A stretch of DNA of 7,447 nt from VFZL01 sp046734915 (GTDB lineage Bacteria; Acidobacteriota; Vicinamibacteria; Vicinamibacterales; CAVVIG01), in NCBI GenBank assembly GCA_046734915.1, contig JBKPSC010000337.1, positions 1 through 7,447 on the forward strand, in the 5' to 3' direction. Shown here one piece after another: positions 6,686 through 7,447 of this stretch. Each line of letters starts with the position of its first letter. The first letter of the stretch is position 1. Both the position numbers and the translations under genes were made by a program. The notes under the pieces were generated by a model. It was not told the DNA's origin. It saw only the letters and a program-made list of their open reading frames with translations, and made no database searches.

Positions 6686-7117
6686 ATGAGCACGATCGGT
6701 CGTCGAATGATCACGGTGGCGGTCGCTGCGCTGGCTACGGTGCTGCCGGCCGTGGCGGCACAGCACAAGGAGGCCGACCCGCGTCCGAAGCTGGTACTGC
6801 GCGCGCAACCCGCAGTCGGCATCTCGCCCGCGCGCGTCGTGTTGACTGCCGAGCTCGTCGGCGGCGCTGACGACTTCGAAGAGTACTACTGCGCGTCCAT
6901 CGAGTGGGAATGGGGCGACGACACGCGCTCGGAGTCGAACGTGGACTGCCAGCCCTACGAGCCGGGCAAGAGCGAGATCAAACGCCGGGTCACGATCCAA
7001 CACGTGTTCACGCGCTCGGGCACCTACAAGGTGACGATTCGGCTGAAGCGCCGGGACAAGCAGCTGGCGACCGCCTCGACCAACATTCAGATCAGGCCGG
7101 GCGCGCGCGAATTTTAA
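6686..7117 (+). CDS. Small secreted PKD-like (immunoglobulin-fold) protein
   Basis: The 143-residue product has a signal peptide: basic MSTIGRRM, hydrophobic TVAVAALATVLPAV, and a likely cut near AVAA-Q at about residue 25. The mature part is one predicted beta-sandwich. PKD hallmarks are IEWEWGDDTRSES (about 72-84), which resembles the W-x-(F/W)-G-D motif, and the terminal strand pair HVFTRSGTYKVTIRL (about 106-120). Two cysteines, C69 and C88, flank the WGDD strand and could form a disulfide outside the cytoplasm. PKD domains usually sit in repeats inside large surface proteins; here one domain forms nearly the whole protein. I see no lipobox cysteine, membrane anchor or catalytic domain, so a role in protein-protein or carbohydrate contact is only a guess. 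It diverges from pepA and meets the JAMM peptidase gene tail to tail, 3 bp apart, so it is probably its own transcription unit. Confidence 0.82.
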   Translation: MSTIGRRMITVAVAALATVLPAVAAQHKEADPRPKLVLRAQPAVGISPARVVLTAELVGGADDFEEYYCASIEWEWGDDTRSESNVDCQPYEPGKSEIKRRVTIQHVFTRSGTYKVTIRLKRRDKQLATASTNIQIRPGAREF

Positions 7118-7120
7118 GCC

Positions 7121-7447
7121 TCACGACGCAGCCTCGGGCCGCCCCGCGATCAGCGGCGTGTCGACCACCTCGACGGCCACGCGCTCGAACCGCTCGCCGA
7201 ATAAGCGATAGACCTGCGTCTCGGCCAGATCGTTCTGCAGGCCGACAATTGCATGAATCAGATCCGGATACGACGCCTCGGCCAGGTCGCGTGCCGAGGG
7301 TATCGGCGCCGAATGGGGATGTGAGTGGTAGAAGCCGACGATCTCGAGATGTTGGTGCCTCGACTCGCGCAGCGCGCGGACGTGCGCGCCGGGATCCACG
7401 AGGAATCGATTGGGGTCGCCCGCCAAGTTCGCGGCGCGGCGTGACTC
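7121..7447 (-). CDS. JAMM/MPN+ family metallopeptidase (M67, Mec-like), C-terminal part
   Basis: The gene enters from the right edge and 108 residues are visible; the start and the upstream catalytic glutamate lie outside. The JAMM zinc motif is intact: YHSHPHSAPIPSARD fits HxH-x7-SxxD, with His codons at 7327-7325 and 7321-7319 and the Asp codon at 7288-7286. The preceding ANLAGDPNRFLVDP is typical of bacterial M67 proteins. After the motif come YPDLIHAIVGLQ and a beta-rich end (VYRLFGERFERVAVEVV). Bacterial relatives such as Mycobacterium Mec+ release cysteine or cleave tails from ubiquitin-like sulfur carriers (CysO/ThiS/MoaD-like), often beside an E1-like MoeB/ThiF gene. Those partners would lie beyond the right edge and cannot be seen, so substrate and pathway are open. 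Confidence 0.88.
   Translation of the reverse strand, partial: ESRRAANLAGDPNRFLVDPGAHVRALRESRHQHLEIVGFYHSHPHSAPIPSARDLAEASYPDLIHAIVGLQNDLAETQVYRLFGERFERVAVEVVDTPLIAGRPEAAS

Overview
The window is GC-rich, densely packed bacterial chromosome that looks like housekeeping DNA. I saw no transposase, integrase, CRISPR array, tRNA, rRNA or phage gene. High G/C at third codon positions, a single-AMIN amidase with a helical-repeat N-terminus, and an RNase J-FtsK-amidase gene order suggest an Acidobacteriota-like organism, perhaps of the Vicinamibacteria type. That assignment is from memory of family patterns and is only moderately secure.

Left half (plus strand, about 1-4835). The 3' end of a ribonuclease J gene is followed after 3 bp by a complete ftsK/spoIIIE-type DNA translocase gene. 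After 12 bp comes a long secreted N-acetylmuramoyl-L-alanine amidase (AmiC type) with a helical-repeat region, an AMIN domain and an Amidase_3 domain. The three genes are so tightly spaced that they probably form one transcription unit. It joins RNA turnover, chromosome translocation at the septum and splitting of septal peptidoglycan.

Middle (minus strand, 4840-6599). A cytosolic M17 leucyl aminopeptidase gene (pepA) is followed by a small unrecognised membrane-protein gene that may overlap the pepA stop in a GTGA arrangement. This pair converges on the amidase gene with only 4 bp between stop codons.

Right part (6600-7447). An 86-bp divergent region separates pepA from a small secreted protein with a PKD-like beta-sandwich. 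The region holds an A/T-rich patch that could act as a -10 element in both directions. The PKD-like gene converges, with 3 bp between stops, on the 3' part of a JAMM/MPN+ (M67) metallopeptidase gene cut by the right edge of the window.

I did not find a previously undescribed system. The points most worth checking are the composite amidase, the SpoIIIE-like residues in the FtsK gamma domain, the orphan membrane protein behind pepA, the pepA start and shared promoter patch, and the small PKD-like secreted protein.
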